Below are positions 1 through 10,986 of a DNA stretch of 64,000 nt, one piece after another. This DNA comes from Rhynchopus sp. YZ270_cl-10 (lineage: Eukaryota > Euglenozoa > Diplonemea > Diplonemida > Diplonemidae). Positions within the stretch are counted from its first letter, which is position 1, and each line of letters begins with the position of its first letter. The DNA lies in contig OZ037862.1 of NCBI GenBank assembly GCA_964035575.1, positions 620,001 to 684,000 of the forward strand, in the 5' to 3' direction. Both the position numbers and the translations under genes were made by a program. The notes beneath the pieces were generated by a model. The model was not told where the DNA came from and did not search any database. It saw only the letters and a list, made by a program, of their open reading frames with translations.

Positions 1-692
1 TTTTTTTCCTGTGAGAAGAACTTTGCTCGATCCTTCAAATAAAGCAAGAATCGACAACTTTAGTGAAAATGTTGTATCTTTGGATGCTGGAGGGAGGTGG
101 GGTCACCCCCTAGGGAAACGACTTTTTTTGGCGCTCACCCCCCTGCCTAGTGACTCCACCCTGAAGGCAAAGTTCTACTAAAGATCTTTCTCACTCCATG
201 ATTTATATATTCCTCTTTCTCACCCATTTTTGGTGTCTCATTTTTTTGCTTTCTTTTTCTTTTTCTTTTTTTTGTTATACGTGAACACCCTCTCCCACAG
301 ACAAAAAAGTTGCCCCTCTTTTTTAAACTGTGCATCGTCCCCTCCCGTACAAAAGATTTCTCGAAAAAAGAAAGGTTCCGGCATTTTTTTTTTTTAAACG
401 GAAACTCATACTGCGCGTCGAGGCAGTATTCATTAGTTGCTGGAAATATCTGCCAGAAGCACTTTCAGTCACACCGAAGTCTACGCGCCAGAAGCGTGAG
501 TGAGAGCCACACTTGGAGTGGGTTGTGGTTGGAATTCTCCTAAGGGTGTACTCGCTGAGAGGAGGCTGTACTTCGCACGCCACCCCCACCCCCGCCCTCG
601 GCACTACCCTTCACCGTGCTTTTCACTCATTACTCAAACCCCCACAGAACTTCTCATAAACACAGCCAAATTTTTGTCTTCTCTGTAATGAG
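1..692. other. intergenic and 5' leader, no gene seen
   Basis: AT- and oligo-T-rich sequence with no supported coding region. The last 60 bases are pyrimidine-rich and contain an AG at 646-647 that could be the leader splice acceptor for the gene starting at 693. A two-codon upstream ORF (ATG AGA TGA, 688-696) overlaps that start codon. Confidence 0.6.
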
Positions 693-1646
693 ATGACACA
701 GGTCTTGCCCAAAATATCGACGACTGTGGGTACTGGCACTCAAGGGTTGCAGGCTGCTGGGTTGAAATGGGATGACATGGATGCGAAGTACAGAAGCACA
801 CGTCTGCGGGACTGGTTGGGGAACAAGGCGAGCTCGTACGTCCCTCCACCGCCTGTCGAACGTGTGAGTGCAGGCATCCTGCGTGACGAGCGTGACCTAC
901 GCCGCAAGCGCCGTGAGGAGATGATGGACAAGCACCACATGGAGATGGAACAGCGCAGCCGTGAAGGCAAACGTGAGCTCGAGCAACAAGCCGCCTCCAG
1001 CCGCCAGCAAGAGGAGCGGCGAATAGCCGGCATTCGTGAGTTCCAGACCCACGACAAACTCGCCCGAGAGCGTGCCCTCTCTGAGAACAAACTCCTCAAG
1101 GCAGACCGCATCAAGCAGTCCCGCGAAGCTGCGTTAGAGTTCCGCAGGATAGAGCAGGAGGAACGCCAGCGTGCACGCGACGAGCGCGATGCTCTCAAAA
1201 AGCGCACCCAACCCAAAACCGATGTGCGGGGCCACATGGTGTCGTCGCGCAAGCAAGTTGTTCAAGATGCGCGCAAGCAAAAGAAGCTTCGGGAACAGAT
1301 GCGCACACAGATGCAGAACCTTATACACGACGAGCGGTGCGAGCTGGTGCGGAAGAAGAATCAGACACACAACGACAGGGTTACGAGACATCGCGAGGAG
1401 CGGGAGATGCTTGTCCTGGCACAGAAGAAGCAGATGCGCGAGGACTTTCTCAACTGCTCTAAGGAGATCTTTGCTGACCGACACCATACCGAATGCATCA
1501 TGAAGGAAAGCGTCCACCAGACCAGGGTGCAGCGTGCAAACCGCCTCACCAGACCTGACTCCGTCTCCCCTTCGCGTGTGCACTCGCCTGGCACCCTCCC
1601 CCCGATGAGCGACCTGAGTGCCCCTTCCAGACTGCACACAGCATAG
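693..1646 (+). CDS. charged coiled-coil protein, unknown function
   Basis: A 317-residue single-exon reading frame. Residues 1-55 are mixed, with a short proline run (PPPP, about 51-54). Residues 60-290 are an almost unbroken run of charged heptad-like sequence rich in Glu, Arg, Gln and Lys, predicted as a long coiled coil. The tail after about 290 is rich in Ser and Pro. I recognise no family; proteins of this make-up are common in the cytoskeleton and axoneme, but that is only a guess. The start follows a pyrimidine-rich leader with an AG at 646-647. A minimal upstream ORF, ATG AGA TGA at 688-696, overlaps the start codon, so a scanning ribosome would terminate 3 bases past the A of the real start; this may damp or couple translation. 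The next gene follows 176 bases downstream on the same strand. Confidence 0.75.
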   Translation: MTQVLPKISTTVGTGTQGLQAAGLKWDDMDAKYRSTRLRDWLGNKASSYVPPPPVERVSAGILRDERDLRRKRREEMMDKHHMEMEQRSREGKRELEQQAASSRQQEERRIAGIREFQTHDKLARERALSENKLLKADRIKQSREAALEFRRIEQEERQRARDERDALKKRTQPKTDVRGHMVSSRKQVVQDARKQKKLREQMRTQMQNLIHDERCELVRKKNQTHNDRVTRHREEREMLVLAQKKQMREDFLNCSKEIFADRHHTECIMKESVHQTRVQRANRLTRPDSVSPSRVHSPGTLPPMSDLSAPSRLHTA

Positions 1647-1822
1647 ACGTTCCCCCACCACCACCGCCACCCTTCCACCCATGTGCACCGCATTTCCATG
1701 CGCCGCCTTAAGTAGCATTATTGATATCTTTTGTTTTCATCTTTCTCACGTTTCTTATGTTTATGTTCCACTACACCACCCTACAGACCTACCGATAGTC
1801 CTCCCAATGTGCAGCTGAGGAC

Positions 1823-3196
1823 ATGCAGTGTCTCTTTTTTGTAGTGCTTTTGGGGTGTTGGGTGGAGGGGCAGTTGTTGTATCCGGTGTTGTCGGATGAG
1901 CAGGGGAAGAGCACACCGCCGTTGTTGTTGGCGCCGCAGATGGGGCCGAAGGCGAATGTTGTGTGCATGCTGGACGACTGCAGTGTGGGTGTGATGAATC
2001 CTGGGCTGCGTCTGCCAGGGGATGCGTCGTATGCGTCTGCAGGGTCAGTATCACAGCGCTCATCACCCTTGGCAAAGAACATTGCGTGGTCGGCGTGGCT
2101 CTCCTCCGATATCAGCTGCGGAAGTGGTGCCCCGATGTGCGTCATCATGGAGCTCCCCACCCCGTTGCGTGCCGGCTCCAAAAAGTACCTCTTCCGCATG
2201 ACACTCACGGTGCCAAACACCGACTACTACATCGGCTGCGTCTTCAAAGAAAACGACGGTGCCTCCAAAGTCATCATAGAGGCGATGTGGGAAAACGACA
2301 TTCCTGGTGAATGGACGCATTTTAGCTGCGTGGTCGGCGGTACGTCGCCAATGGGTAACAAGAAGATGACTCTGTACAAGAACGGGATCAGCATAAAGGA
2401 AGGCGACATCCCGACACTCGCAGGGGATGGTTCTATCACCGAGTTTGTCTCGGGTGGGTGTTTGTATATGGGGGGGTCTATGGAAAATCCTGGGTTGGAG
2501 GGTGTGGCGGGGGATATCTCACATGTGTACATTGGGTCTTCGGATGCGCCGATGGTGAATTACAATGAGGTAATGGCGGAGTTTGTGTGCTGCAACCCGC
2601 GAGTGGTGTCGGTGGGGAAATGTCCGTTTGCGTCGCCCTTTTCGTGTATGGGGTCGTTTTCGACGGAGACTGCTACACAGTCTCTCTTGGACACGGACAG
2701 CCCAGACAGCGAGGCGCCTTCTGTCGACAAGGACACTACCGCTGCCCCGACATCACCCCCAAGCACGCTTGCACCCGGAAGCACTGCACTGCCCAGCGGA
2801 GAGCCTGGGGTCGGTGGCGGTCCACAGATGACCATCGCTCCTTCGGGGATAGGGGGGCCTCTCTCGGGGGGGCGGGACTTCTTGTCGGTGCCGTCCTACA
2901 CAGTCGACGTTGCTTCTGTGTCATTGCTCAGCCGCTTCCCCTGGAGCACAGCGGACCCACCCCCCACAGAAGGGGTACACGATCCCCTCACCCCCCTCCC
3001 TGCCGGCATGTCGCAATACACAGACTGGGACCGCCCCACCCCTGCACAGCTTTGTGTTGCAATCCTCACTGCTGCCTTGGCTGTCCTCTCCATCGCCTGG
3101 GCAGTGTCCGAGGTGCACCTATGTGGGGAGCTGGCACAGGGGTATTCTGCACAGCATGGGAATACGGGAGCACTGGGTGAACCTGTTACCGCATGA
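1823..3196 (+). CDS. LamG/concanavalin-like type I membrane protein
   Basis: A 457-residue protein. Residues 1-16 form a hydrophobic signal peptide (MQCLFFVVLLGCW, then EG). Residues about 80-260 look like a laminin-G/concanavalin-type jelly roll: AWSAWLSS opens it, GEWTHFSCVV and MTLYKNGISI are the typical paired strands, and cysteines are spread through it. A Thr/Ser/Pro-rich linker (about 285-345) probably carries O-glycans. A single hydrophobic helix at about 410-430 (CVAILTAALAVLSIAWAV) would anchor it, leaving a short cytoplasmic tail. It is therefore probably a cell-surface adhesion or recognition protein. The domain call rests on pattern, not on a search; the membrane topology is clearer than the ligand. 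A GCAG at 1810-1813 lies 10 bases before the start and could be the leader acceptor. Confidence 0.75.
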   Translation: MQCLFFVVLLGCWVEGQLLYPVLSDEQGKSTPPLLLAPQMGPKANVVCMLDDCSVGVMNPGLRLPGDASYASAGSVSQRSSPLAKNIAWSAWLSSDISCGSGAPMCVIMELPTPLRAGSKKYLFRMTLTVPNTDYYIGCVFKENDGASKVIIEAMWENDIPGEWTHFSCVVGGTSPMGNKKMTLYKNGISIKEGDIPTLAGDGSITEFVSGGCLYMGGSMENPGLEGVAGDISHVYIGSSDAPMVNYNEVMAEFVCCNPRVVSVGKCPFASPFSCMGSFSTETATQSLLDTDSPDSEAPSVDKDTTAAPTSPPSTLAPGSTALPSGEPGVGGGPQMTIAPSGIGGPLSGGRDFLSVPSYTVDVASVSLLSRFPWSTADPPPTEGVHDPLTPLPAGMSQYTDWDRPTPAQLCVAILTAALAVLSIAWAVSEVHLCGELAQGYSAQHGNTGALGEPVTA

Positions 3197-4385
3197 GGGG
3201 TTGGGCTATGGGGTGGGGAACCGATAGAGGGAAGTAGCAATGTGGCTCTTTTGAATCCGAACGCTGTACAGAGAAGATCCGCCTGGGGTGGGTAGGGGGC
3301 AGGGTGGGGTTGCGACGATGATTTCTGTGCTAAATTCCCATATCTCACCTCTGCCGATCCATGACAACCATCACCTAGGGCGAGAGGTGTTGGTGTACCA
3401 TGCGTTCAGCCTGAGTATGGAAGAAGCAGACATTCATCCGTCATTGGACCCTGGGGTGGTTACCCTTGCCTTATCCTTGCTGTCTTGCCCTGTGAATGTA
3501 CCGCACATCACAGGGTGATTGACACCTTCGGGACAAATGGCTCTATAGGGTGGGGAATGATCGCTCTCTCCGGTTCACACTGCAGTGCGGAAGGGGTGGG
3601 GTGGGGGGAGCATTTTGCCACCTTTGAGGGGGGTATGTGTCAGCAAATGCGTCTAATGAGCGGTTGTCTGGTCGTTGTGGAGGAATGGTGAGGAAGAGGA
3701 GGAGGAGGACGAGGAGGAGGCGGTACGGCGTAGAGAAAAGGGAGTCAGTGGGGGCATAGGATGGGATCCTATGTGGGTTTGGGATGTCTTGCGGCTGAAT
3801 ACATGCACCCCAAAAAGCTATCTTTTAGGGCGTTTGCCTGTGTATTCGGTTGTCTTGACGGAAAATAAACTTTTTTTTTTGTTTATTTCTCTCTGTTTGG
3901 GGTAGTGGAGTTGCTCAGTATGCACTATAAGGGACGGATGTTCGCCGAAACTACTGCACTATTCAACTGTTTTGTTGTTGCTGCTTCGCTGCGCTGGTCT
4001 CCTTTTGTTCTGGAAGAGGGCTGAAAACATTCGTTTTTGTTCGTCATATTTGGTTGGGTATTTGTGTCTGGGTTTTGCCGCTTTTTTTTGGTGTAGTTGT
4101 CACACCTCGTGTCTTTGCTTTCCTCTTTTTAGTCATATAGTGCAGACTAGAATCGCAGAGGCTGTCTCATCTCATTGAAGGGGGTTATTTTGACCGTAGC
4201 ACACACCGGTTTCTGCACCGATAATCCAGCTCTGTTCGTGAGGTGGAGGGTTTCGGTGCAGTTACAGCTGCGGTTTAGTCTTCTTCTTCTTCTTTTTCAA
4301 AGTATTTTTTTTCCCCTGCCTGCGTGCAGAGTTATTACCACTTCCAAACCTCTTTCCCCCCGACTAGCTGTAAATTCTTTTGGTT

Positions 4386-4425
4386 CTTAAGCATGCGAGG
4401 CTTAGGTTCATCTGATTAACCTTTT
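4386..4425 (+). repeat. dispersed stem-loop, B type
   Basis: TTAAGC pairs with GCTTAG across the loop ATGCGAG. It is followed by GTTCATCTGATTAACC and T-rich sequence. It matches other B copies at 38685, 47144, 52420 and 53857. Confidence 0.6.
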
Positions 4426-5114
4426 GTTGTTGTTTATTTTGTTTTTTTGTTTTCCCGATAGACGACGTGCTTTTAATGCACTGTCTTTGGCACATGGTAC
4501 TACCTGGCGTCTCTTTAGAGAATGGTGAGGCATGTACAGTCATCAGCCATAGCCTCATAGGGTTTCTCCCAAAGAGAGCCAAGCGAAGTACTGTGAGGGG
4601 ACATTATCAATCCATAGTGGTAGCGGATCGCCCACCCGTTTCTCCTGCACCCTTCGCAGCTTCAGGCCTTATGCACGCACCAGGAGGTTGGCAACTTCAC
4701 TTTCACTTCGTAGCTCAAATAGCCTCCCGTTTATGTTGGCAACGTTGTGTTCTAGCGCAGTCAGATAAGCATATTGCGATCCCCCGGGTTACAAAGGGAG
4801 CCACTTATTGGATCTGTTAACCCAAGCAGTACCGCAGTATCTAGGGTGTGGGGGGTGCTGGCCTGCAGGTGGTTGTTGCATGCCTTGAGTTGCGTGAGGG
4901 ATGGGTTTGGGTGGGTGCTGTTTCAAGCCATGCGCATCTGTAGGTTGTTTCCGCCTTGGGTTCGTGGGGACCCACAATATCCAGTACGGCCAGGCTGTGG
5001 TTTTGTTAGCAAGGTAGAGTGTGTGTCCAAGAGTCTATGCGGCGTGAGCTGCACCTCTGCTGTTCCCCCTCTGCTGTGTACCAAATGAAATGTTGCGTAT
5101 CATGGCGGAACACC

Positions 5115-5158
5115 GGCCTGTGTCCGCAGAGGCGTTTGTACTGTCAATTCCCATTTTT
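5115..5158 (+). repeat. dispersed stem-loop, A type
   Basis: GTGTC pairs with GGCGT (with G-T pairs) across CGCAGA. It is followed by TTGTACTGTCAATTCCC and nine T. It resembles the copies at 10092, 24021 and 63599. Confidence 0.6.
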
Positions 5159-5256
5159 TTTTCCTGCCAATTTTTTCTTGGTAGTTTACCATGCGTCCCT
5201 GCGTCCGCGTTGTAGTATGTCTGGACGTCTGTATGTCGCTATTTAATTCACGATTA

Positions 5257-6194
5257 GGGTAGATAAATAAATTTATTTGTTTCTTGTCCGAGACGTTTTG
5301 AAATTCTGTACGTACGTACGGAAAAAAATATTAGTTGGGAAAAAAATGTTGGAAAAAAATCGCTACCATGGGAGCGGGGCAAGCAGAAGGGAGACAACTA
5401 CATTGATTTCACATGCCTCGTTGATGGTAGGTGTCATTGGGGGGGATACGGCGATGTTAGTTCTCAGTTTTTTATAATGTTCTTGTACGTTTAGCGGTTC
5501 GCCACTGCTCCCAGAACGCTTCCACATTTTGCGCGGATAGCGCCTTGCATGCTTCCGTGGCAGATCTTCTGCACGCTCAGCTCAGCATTTCCGAGGATGT
5601 TTCTGGCCTCGCTAAGTCCCGAAGGTCATCCCTTCACTGACAAGAAGGAAGCTCACACTTAGCCCTGAATGTTACGGAGCAGGCTTCGTGCCCACTTTTG
5701 GAAAGTCTGAAAAATCGTGTTTCGGGACCAAAAAAAAACACACCTCAAACAGTTGTGCATCAAGGGGTGGAAATAACAGTGTTTTGTGGCATTTCCGAGC
5801 CAATCCCGGGCTGTGGTGGGGGATATACGGAAAAATGGGCAAAATTTTAGTGACTTAAATTTTCACAAAGTATGAACCCATACTCGTAAGCAAGGGTCAT
5901 TTTCAGGTCTGCAAACCCAACTTCAGATGAAATTGTGTTGTTGACTGGGAACAGGTAGCGCCGCAGGCGCACGGTACCCAACTTTTTTCCTTTTTATTTT
6001 TTCCCTTTTCTCTGCTTTCTTTTGATTGCGCGAGCCGATTGCTTTCCTCGGTGGGGTCACAAGTGTGTCTAAAAACACTCTAAAGTACCGCTCAGGTCAC
6101 AATAAACATTTTTAAAAACAAACATTTTTTTCTGGGAATCTCGAGATTCTGTACGTACGGTGGACAAGAAACAAATAAATTTGTTTATCTACCC
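5257..6194. mobile_element. PIF/Harbinger-like non-autonomous DNA element
   Basis: A 938-base element bounded by 33-base terminal inverted repeats (5257-5289 and 6162-6194) that differ at one base. The ends begin GGGTAGATAAA. A TTA lies on each side (5254-5256 and 6195-6197), matching the three-base TWA target duplications of PIF/Harbinger elements. A palindromic TACGTACG follows each terminal repeat on the inside. No transposase can be read inside, so it is a MITE or an internally deleted copy. The near identity of the ends suggests a fairly young insertion. Confidence 0.8.
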
Positions 6195-6488
6195 TTATAG
6201 AAATAAATTGGAGTCTGTGGGACTTGTTTTGTGCCCAAGGTTTCATGTCTTCTCCTTCTTCTCTTTCCCTCGGTACCTTTTTAAAGGCGAAGCTTGTTCA
6301 GTATAGTAGTCTACTGGACATGGAGTTTGTGGCACGACGGTCGGAACCGTTCGTTTACTATCGTTGTTAATATGCGAGATGTACGTCTCCTGAGGCCTGT
6401 TCGTCTTGTTCTTGCCGGAGGTGTTTTGTTGTGCCAAATGTATTTTTCTCCCCGCACAAGTCGTCTCCGAGCTTTGTTTCGTAGTTCA

Positions 6489-6525
6489 GGTACACTGTCA
6501 ATAGAGGGCTTTGTATTTCAAGTCG
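6489..6525 (+). repeat. dispersed stem-loop, A-prime type
   Basis: TACA pairs with TGTA, CT faces TT, and GTC pairs with GGC around the loop AATAGAG. TTTCAAGTCGAC and T-rich sequence follow. It is the same fold as at 46041 and 42099. Confidence 0.65.
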
Positions 6526-6570
6526 ACTTTGTTTAGTTTAGTTTCGTTTCGTTTGTTTCGTTTTTTTATG

Positions 6571-7911
6571 TATGGGTGAATGCGTAAACCTCCCACCCCT
6601 AAATTTCACTACGATTTTTGATTTTTTTCCCTGTTGGGAGGCTACGAGAGGTCGAGGTACCTGCGCAAGGGGGGTTTGAGGGTGGTTTGGGGGTCTTTTT
6701 TAGACGACGCTTTTTTGGACATTTACGTGTATTGTGGCCTGTCTTGCCACAGTTCGCGCACGTTGTTTGTGAAACTGAGGAAACTGAAGAAAAAAATGAC
6801 CGCTTTCTCTTAGCCATGAGGTGAAGGGCCTCTGCCATCTCTTCTTCTTCTTCAGGGACAACATCGTGCTCCTCATCAGAGGAGTCAGCGAGCATAGTGA
6901 CCTTGTCATCATCTTCGCTATCAAAATTTAAAATTTGTGCGATAGGTAACTTGCTAGATATGGTTGGCTTAAAGTAAGTTGGTAGGCGAGTCAATGTTCT
7001 TAAAGAGGTGCTCATCTTTTGAGGTGAGCGTCAGCTTTGCCCTCTGCGACTTGCCAACAATGCAGCAGTCACAAACATCAGCCCTACTGAGACTGTGTTG
7101 GAACTCCACTGACCGGTTCTTGCGGTGTGAAGTGCATATTTCCGCCTTCCCAATGTCGACATTGATGTCTGACAAGGGGCTGCGCTCGTACACCTCAGCA
7201 AAGTTGCAGTGTAGGGAATGCACGACGACGTCTTCCCACGACGACTCGACTCACGCAGCATCACACGGGAGGTGGGGGTGGAATGCTCGAGGTGGTTCCT
7301 CAGCAACCTGCGCACGCGAGGTGTTCACTGTGCGATGGCCTCCCACATTCGTCGGCCTGTTCCTCGACCTCCAGACGTCGTCGCGTCACGAGGCCATCCT
7401 TCCTCATGGCAGGCCTCCACCCATGCTAGGCACACGCTGTTGCCCTACGCTTCTTGTGTGTCACATAGTTCAAGATTTTGATGAGGGTATCGCCAGTCAT
7501 CTTCGCCCACACAGTAGTCCGCAGGTCTCCGAGTAGCTCCGCTACCTCAATTGGCACATCATCTTCACCCGCAAGGATTTCCCCACACAGCGGAAACTGC
7601 CGCGTGCCGGGTCTTCTGCGGTCCCCGCCTTTTCCGACCAGCTCCCCTCAACACATGCCTTGGCACCATCAAGGTAGCTGTTGAGTCCAACCCTGGGCAT
7701 TCTTTATGTGTCTATCAGTTCTGGGGGTTGGCGCAGAGAGTAAAAATAGCCTAAAACCACGCAAAATTAGGGCAAAATTGGTCAAAAAAAATTGTATTTG
7801 TCCCCAACAGCCCCCGAAACCCGCCGAAAAATGGGCAGCTTTTGCTGATTTCTGGTAAAACCTCAAAAGTCGTAGTGAAATTTAGGGGAGGGGTTTACGC
7901 ATCGACGCATA
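6571..7911 (-). mobile_element. zinc-knuckle DNA transposon, MULE-like, decayed
   Basis: The ends are inverted repeats of about 50 bases (6571-6621 and 7863-7911). They share ATGCGTAAACC near the tip and CCTAAATTTCACTACGA further in. Inside, the minus strand encodes the C-terminal part of a protein ending in a CCHC zinc knuckle (see 6599-7015). Pieces of the same protein can be followed in shifted frames up to about 7500. Long terminal repeats together with a C-terminal CGKTGHNTRKCP knuckle resemble Mutator-like elements, but I see neither a clear 9-base target duplication nor a catalytic triad, so the superfamily is tentative. Confidence 0.65.
6599..7015 (-). pseudogene. transposase C-terminal fragment with CCHC zinc knuckle
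   Basis: A 138-codon open stretch on the minus strand inside the element at 6571-7911. It has an acidic middle (DSEDDD, EEEEE) and then CANCGKTGHNTRKCP, a CCHC zinc knuckle of the kind found at the end of MULE/FAR1-type transposases, and a basic Pro-rich tail. The ATG at its head is probably internal: the frame upstream (7223-6969, another frame) reads like continuing protein, so the gene is broken. It is element DNA, not a host gene. Confidence 0.55.
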
Positions 7912-10091
7912 TTCGAATCCCCAAGCGTTGTCACCAAATCTACATTTTTCTGTTGTTATAACGTCGAAAACTGTCCTCACTTCCGATTGCCACACAGTGG
8001 CTTCCACGAGGGAAAATATAACCCTGCATTTGCCTGCATGTACAAATGAAGGGCGAAGCGTTGCACTTTCAACTTCTATTTTGTTTGAGGTGAGGAGATG
8101 CCGTGTGTGTGTCTTTGAACTCCAACTCTACGAACATTTCACAACATCTTTATTATTCTTTCCTCTTTATCTATGAGGAGTGTAAACACCGGAAGTCGCG
8201 AACGATCTGTTATTTTTCCATTTCAGTTCTGTTTTTTCAATGCAGTACAGTATTTGGAAACATTTGACACAACTCGCTCGCGAACCTGGTCGTTTTTTAT
8301 TTTATTTTATTTTTGTTCAGAAAATAATCGAACAGTCATCAGATTCTCAGGAATGACAACGATTTTTTTGATTTTAGGACAGCCCCGACGACATCATAGT
8401 ACGCTACCTTTTTTTTTACCCCACCCGATTTTGACTTTTTTTTGGGACGTTTGAGCACCTCTCCATTCTTCTCTCAATTTTTTTTGACAAGCAGAACGGG
8501 TCTGAACCACTCAGCAGAACCTTTTGTTTTTTTTTTTTCCGTTTTCCAAAACGTTAGGTGGCCCCTCTGTTTCAGGAGGTAGGTACGCACATCTGCAGAT
8601 ACTCACCATTATGCCTACGCGGACAACTGGTACTCTTTACCGTACCAGGCATATCCTCCAAGGTGGCTTAGTTGCTATCCCTGGAGCGAGTTCCGCACGG
8701 CCGTGGTATTTCAGGAGCGTTTCCATGCCAGCTTCCCAGAACTGCAACAGTAAGCTTCATTGTCTACTGTGGAGAGAATGTCATATATTTTTAAAAGAAC
8801 TGATATCCTTTATTGTTGACTTTATTTGTATTCCCCATGAGGATGACCCCAGTGGATCTTGGGATCCTCCTGCTGTCTAGCGTTGTCTTCTTCGTCTGTC
8901 CAAGAAAGAAGAGAGACTCCAGATCTCATGGGTGTCGTTTCTCAAGGTAAGCATTCGATGCTTAGGTTCTTATAAAGGTTTCTTTCTCAAGAGCTTTGAG
9001 TCGTGTTCTGTTCTTTGAGGGTTGCCGTTAAAAGGAAGTGTCTCCGATGGTGCTACTTTAACACGCCTTCAGAAGTCAGTGCTCCTCAACAGTTAGGGTA
9101 AACGGACCACTGTCAGTTTCGAGCAGGTGTTTCAATGGCGTGTGTCGTAGAAGCTCCTGCCGCAGGTCCTTGGTGTCAGCAGACTGATGTGCTCTGGTTG
9201 AGTACTCAGTTGTGCCGTGCCCGCACCCTTCGGTGTGTTGGCTGTGTCCAGGTCGGATAGCGGTGTGGGTGGTTAAATGGCTGCGGTCAACGAAAAAGAC
9301 AGTGCTGAGTGAGGACAAATCAGGTAGAATGTTTGTTCCGTTTTTGTTCATAGCATGGCTTGCGGAGTATGTTTCCAGAAATTTCAAGTTTCTTTTTTGT
9401 TTGTTCCTTTCCTCTTTTTGTTCCACCAAGATTAGTTGTCTAGTCTAAAAAGACCACGAACAACGCTTGGGTGTTAACTGAACGGAACTGCACTGTTTCC
9501 CCTCAGGTGTGGGACTGCTAACCCGTTGTTTCGCAGAGTTTCCCTGAGTCATTTTTTTTGACAGTCTTTTGACGGTCTTTGAGTACACGAACAAAAAATT
9601 AGTATTTTTTCAAACTTGGGGACAGTTCTGTGGGGAGCCATCCCACCTTTCACCCTCAGGTAGACCTTCATAGAGTTTCAGGAGGCATCCGCTCGAGGCG
9701 CGAAGTCTGTTGTGCTCATGTCCTTATTAAGTATCACTCCTTCGGGTTGCGGTCTTTGTGAGGCGTGTGTATCTCAGATTAGTTTATGTCACATGAAGGA
9801 GGAAATAGAAACAAAGCATTTTGAACACACTTTGCGGTTCTGGGGACGAACCGCGCTACAGAGCACACTCCTCACCAAACAGGTCGAGGTGTGTGCGTTT
9901 CACCACAACCTCTCCCATAGGGTTTATCGTATGATGAGTGTTAAGTTTCTATTTCGTAGGGTGGCCAAGGGCTCCCGGATGCAATTTAACGTCCAGCCCA
10001 GGACTATTTTTTGGGGAAATGACTGCCTGCTTACAGTTTCCCTGTAAGCAACTTCCAAGCGTTCCGGGTTTCGATAACCCGTGGAGTGTTA

Positions 10092-10138
10092 GTGCCTGCG
10101 TCCCAGAGACGTTTGCACTGTCAACTTCACCTTTTTTT
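10092..10138 (+). repeat. dispersed stem-loop, A type (best example)
   Basis: GTGC (10092-10095) pairs with GCAC (10115-10118). CT faces TT as an internal loop. GCGTC (10098-10102) pairs with GACGT (10108-10112) around the loop CCAGA. TGTCAACTTCACC and a ten-T run follow. A weak B-type copy follows directly (10139-10178). Confidence 0.7.
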
Positions 10139-10470
10139 TTTGACTAAGCACGAGGCCGAGTCTTGAGATCATCTCATCACCTTGCTTCAGGGCATGCTAA
10201 GATATGGGGGTTTCGCCAAAGTTTCGTTGTTGCATTTCCGTAGCAATCCCCAGCCTGTGGTTGGGTTATTTTGAAAATAATGGTCAATATTTTTTGCAGT
10301 TTCGGCACAGCTGCATTATCTACACAATGCAAGGGGATTCCTACTAGACTTCCTTAAGGATTCCTTTTTCTCAAGCAACCTTATGTCTAAACCTAATATC
10401 CAAAAACCATGTGGGTGTAGGGAATGGCCTTGGGAAATGCCTTGACTTTTCTTTTTATTCCCACCCCCGC

Positions 10471-10502
<32 letters not shown>

Positions 10503-10562
10503 TTTTGTTTTGTTGATAAATTGTTGGATAGTTGCTGCCTGTGGTGCAGGATCCATCTTATA

Positions 10563-10605
10563 CGTGTGCACAAGAGGCACACACATCTTTCAAAGAATTT
10601 TTTGG
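10563..10605 (+). repeat. dispersed stem-loop, C type
   Basis: GTGTGC pairs with GCACAC around ACAAGAG. ACATCTTTCAAAGAATTT follows. The stem sequence differs from B copies while the loop and downstream box are kept. Confidence 0.65.
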
Positions 10606-10986
10606 ATTCGCCTTTTGAAATATGGCTCTGTTTGTTCACAGGCTGATGAGAGGTACGTCTTACATTTTCCCCGGCAACCCCAGAAGGTGGCCTGGACCCA
10701 ACTCTCACTGCTCACTTCGTTCTGAAGGTGTGTCATGTCAACAACGTTAACGGCTTTAGCACTGATAGGCTGTTTGGTGTTGAACTTGACAAACCTCCCT
10801 GCACATAACCCCTTTTCATCCCCCCCTTTTTTTTTTTGGCAGGCAAGGCGGTGTCTTGGCGGCATCTGTTGCGCTCGCCCTATGGCTTCGAAGTGCCCAC
10901 CTTGAACTTTACAATTATTTCCCTCTCTCTATTGTACTATTTGTTCTGGTATTCTCTAGTTATTTTAGCATGGGTTCAGGGAGGGG

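Larger units (their letters stand above)
3197..5253. other. gene-free interval
   Basis: About 2 kb with no reading frame that looks like protein. It is rich in oligo-T on the + strand and holds two dispersed stem-loops, at 4386-4425 and 5115-5150. Confidence 0.6.
7912..10986. other. gene-free interval with dispersed repeats
   Basis: No supported gene. A GCACTTTCAACTTCT box at about 8063 marks a decayed A-type stem-loop (8026-8078). Two better stem-loops lie at 10092 and 10563. A looser repeat built on a TTTCCG...CAATCCC...GCTGTGG core occurs at about 10231 and, in related form, near 5790 and 11205. A pure CT run lies at 10482-10502. Confidence 0.55.

Noticed and set aside
7905-7922. TTCGAATCC like a tRNA T-loop
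   Set aside because: The flanking bases do not pair as a T-stem and no acceptor or anticodon arm fits. No tRNA was found elsewhere by eye.
10411-10725. Open frames of about 100 codons around the CT run
   Set aside because: They are explained by low-complexity CT sequence; they have no protein-like composition or motif.
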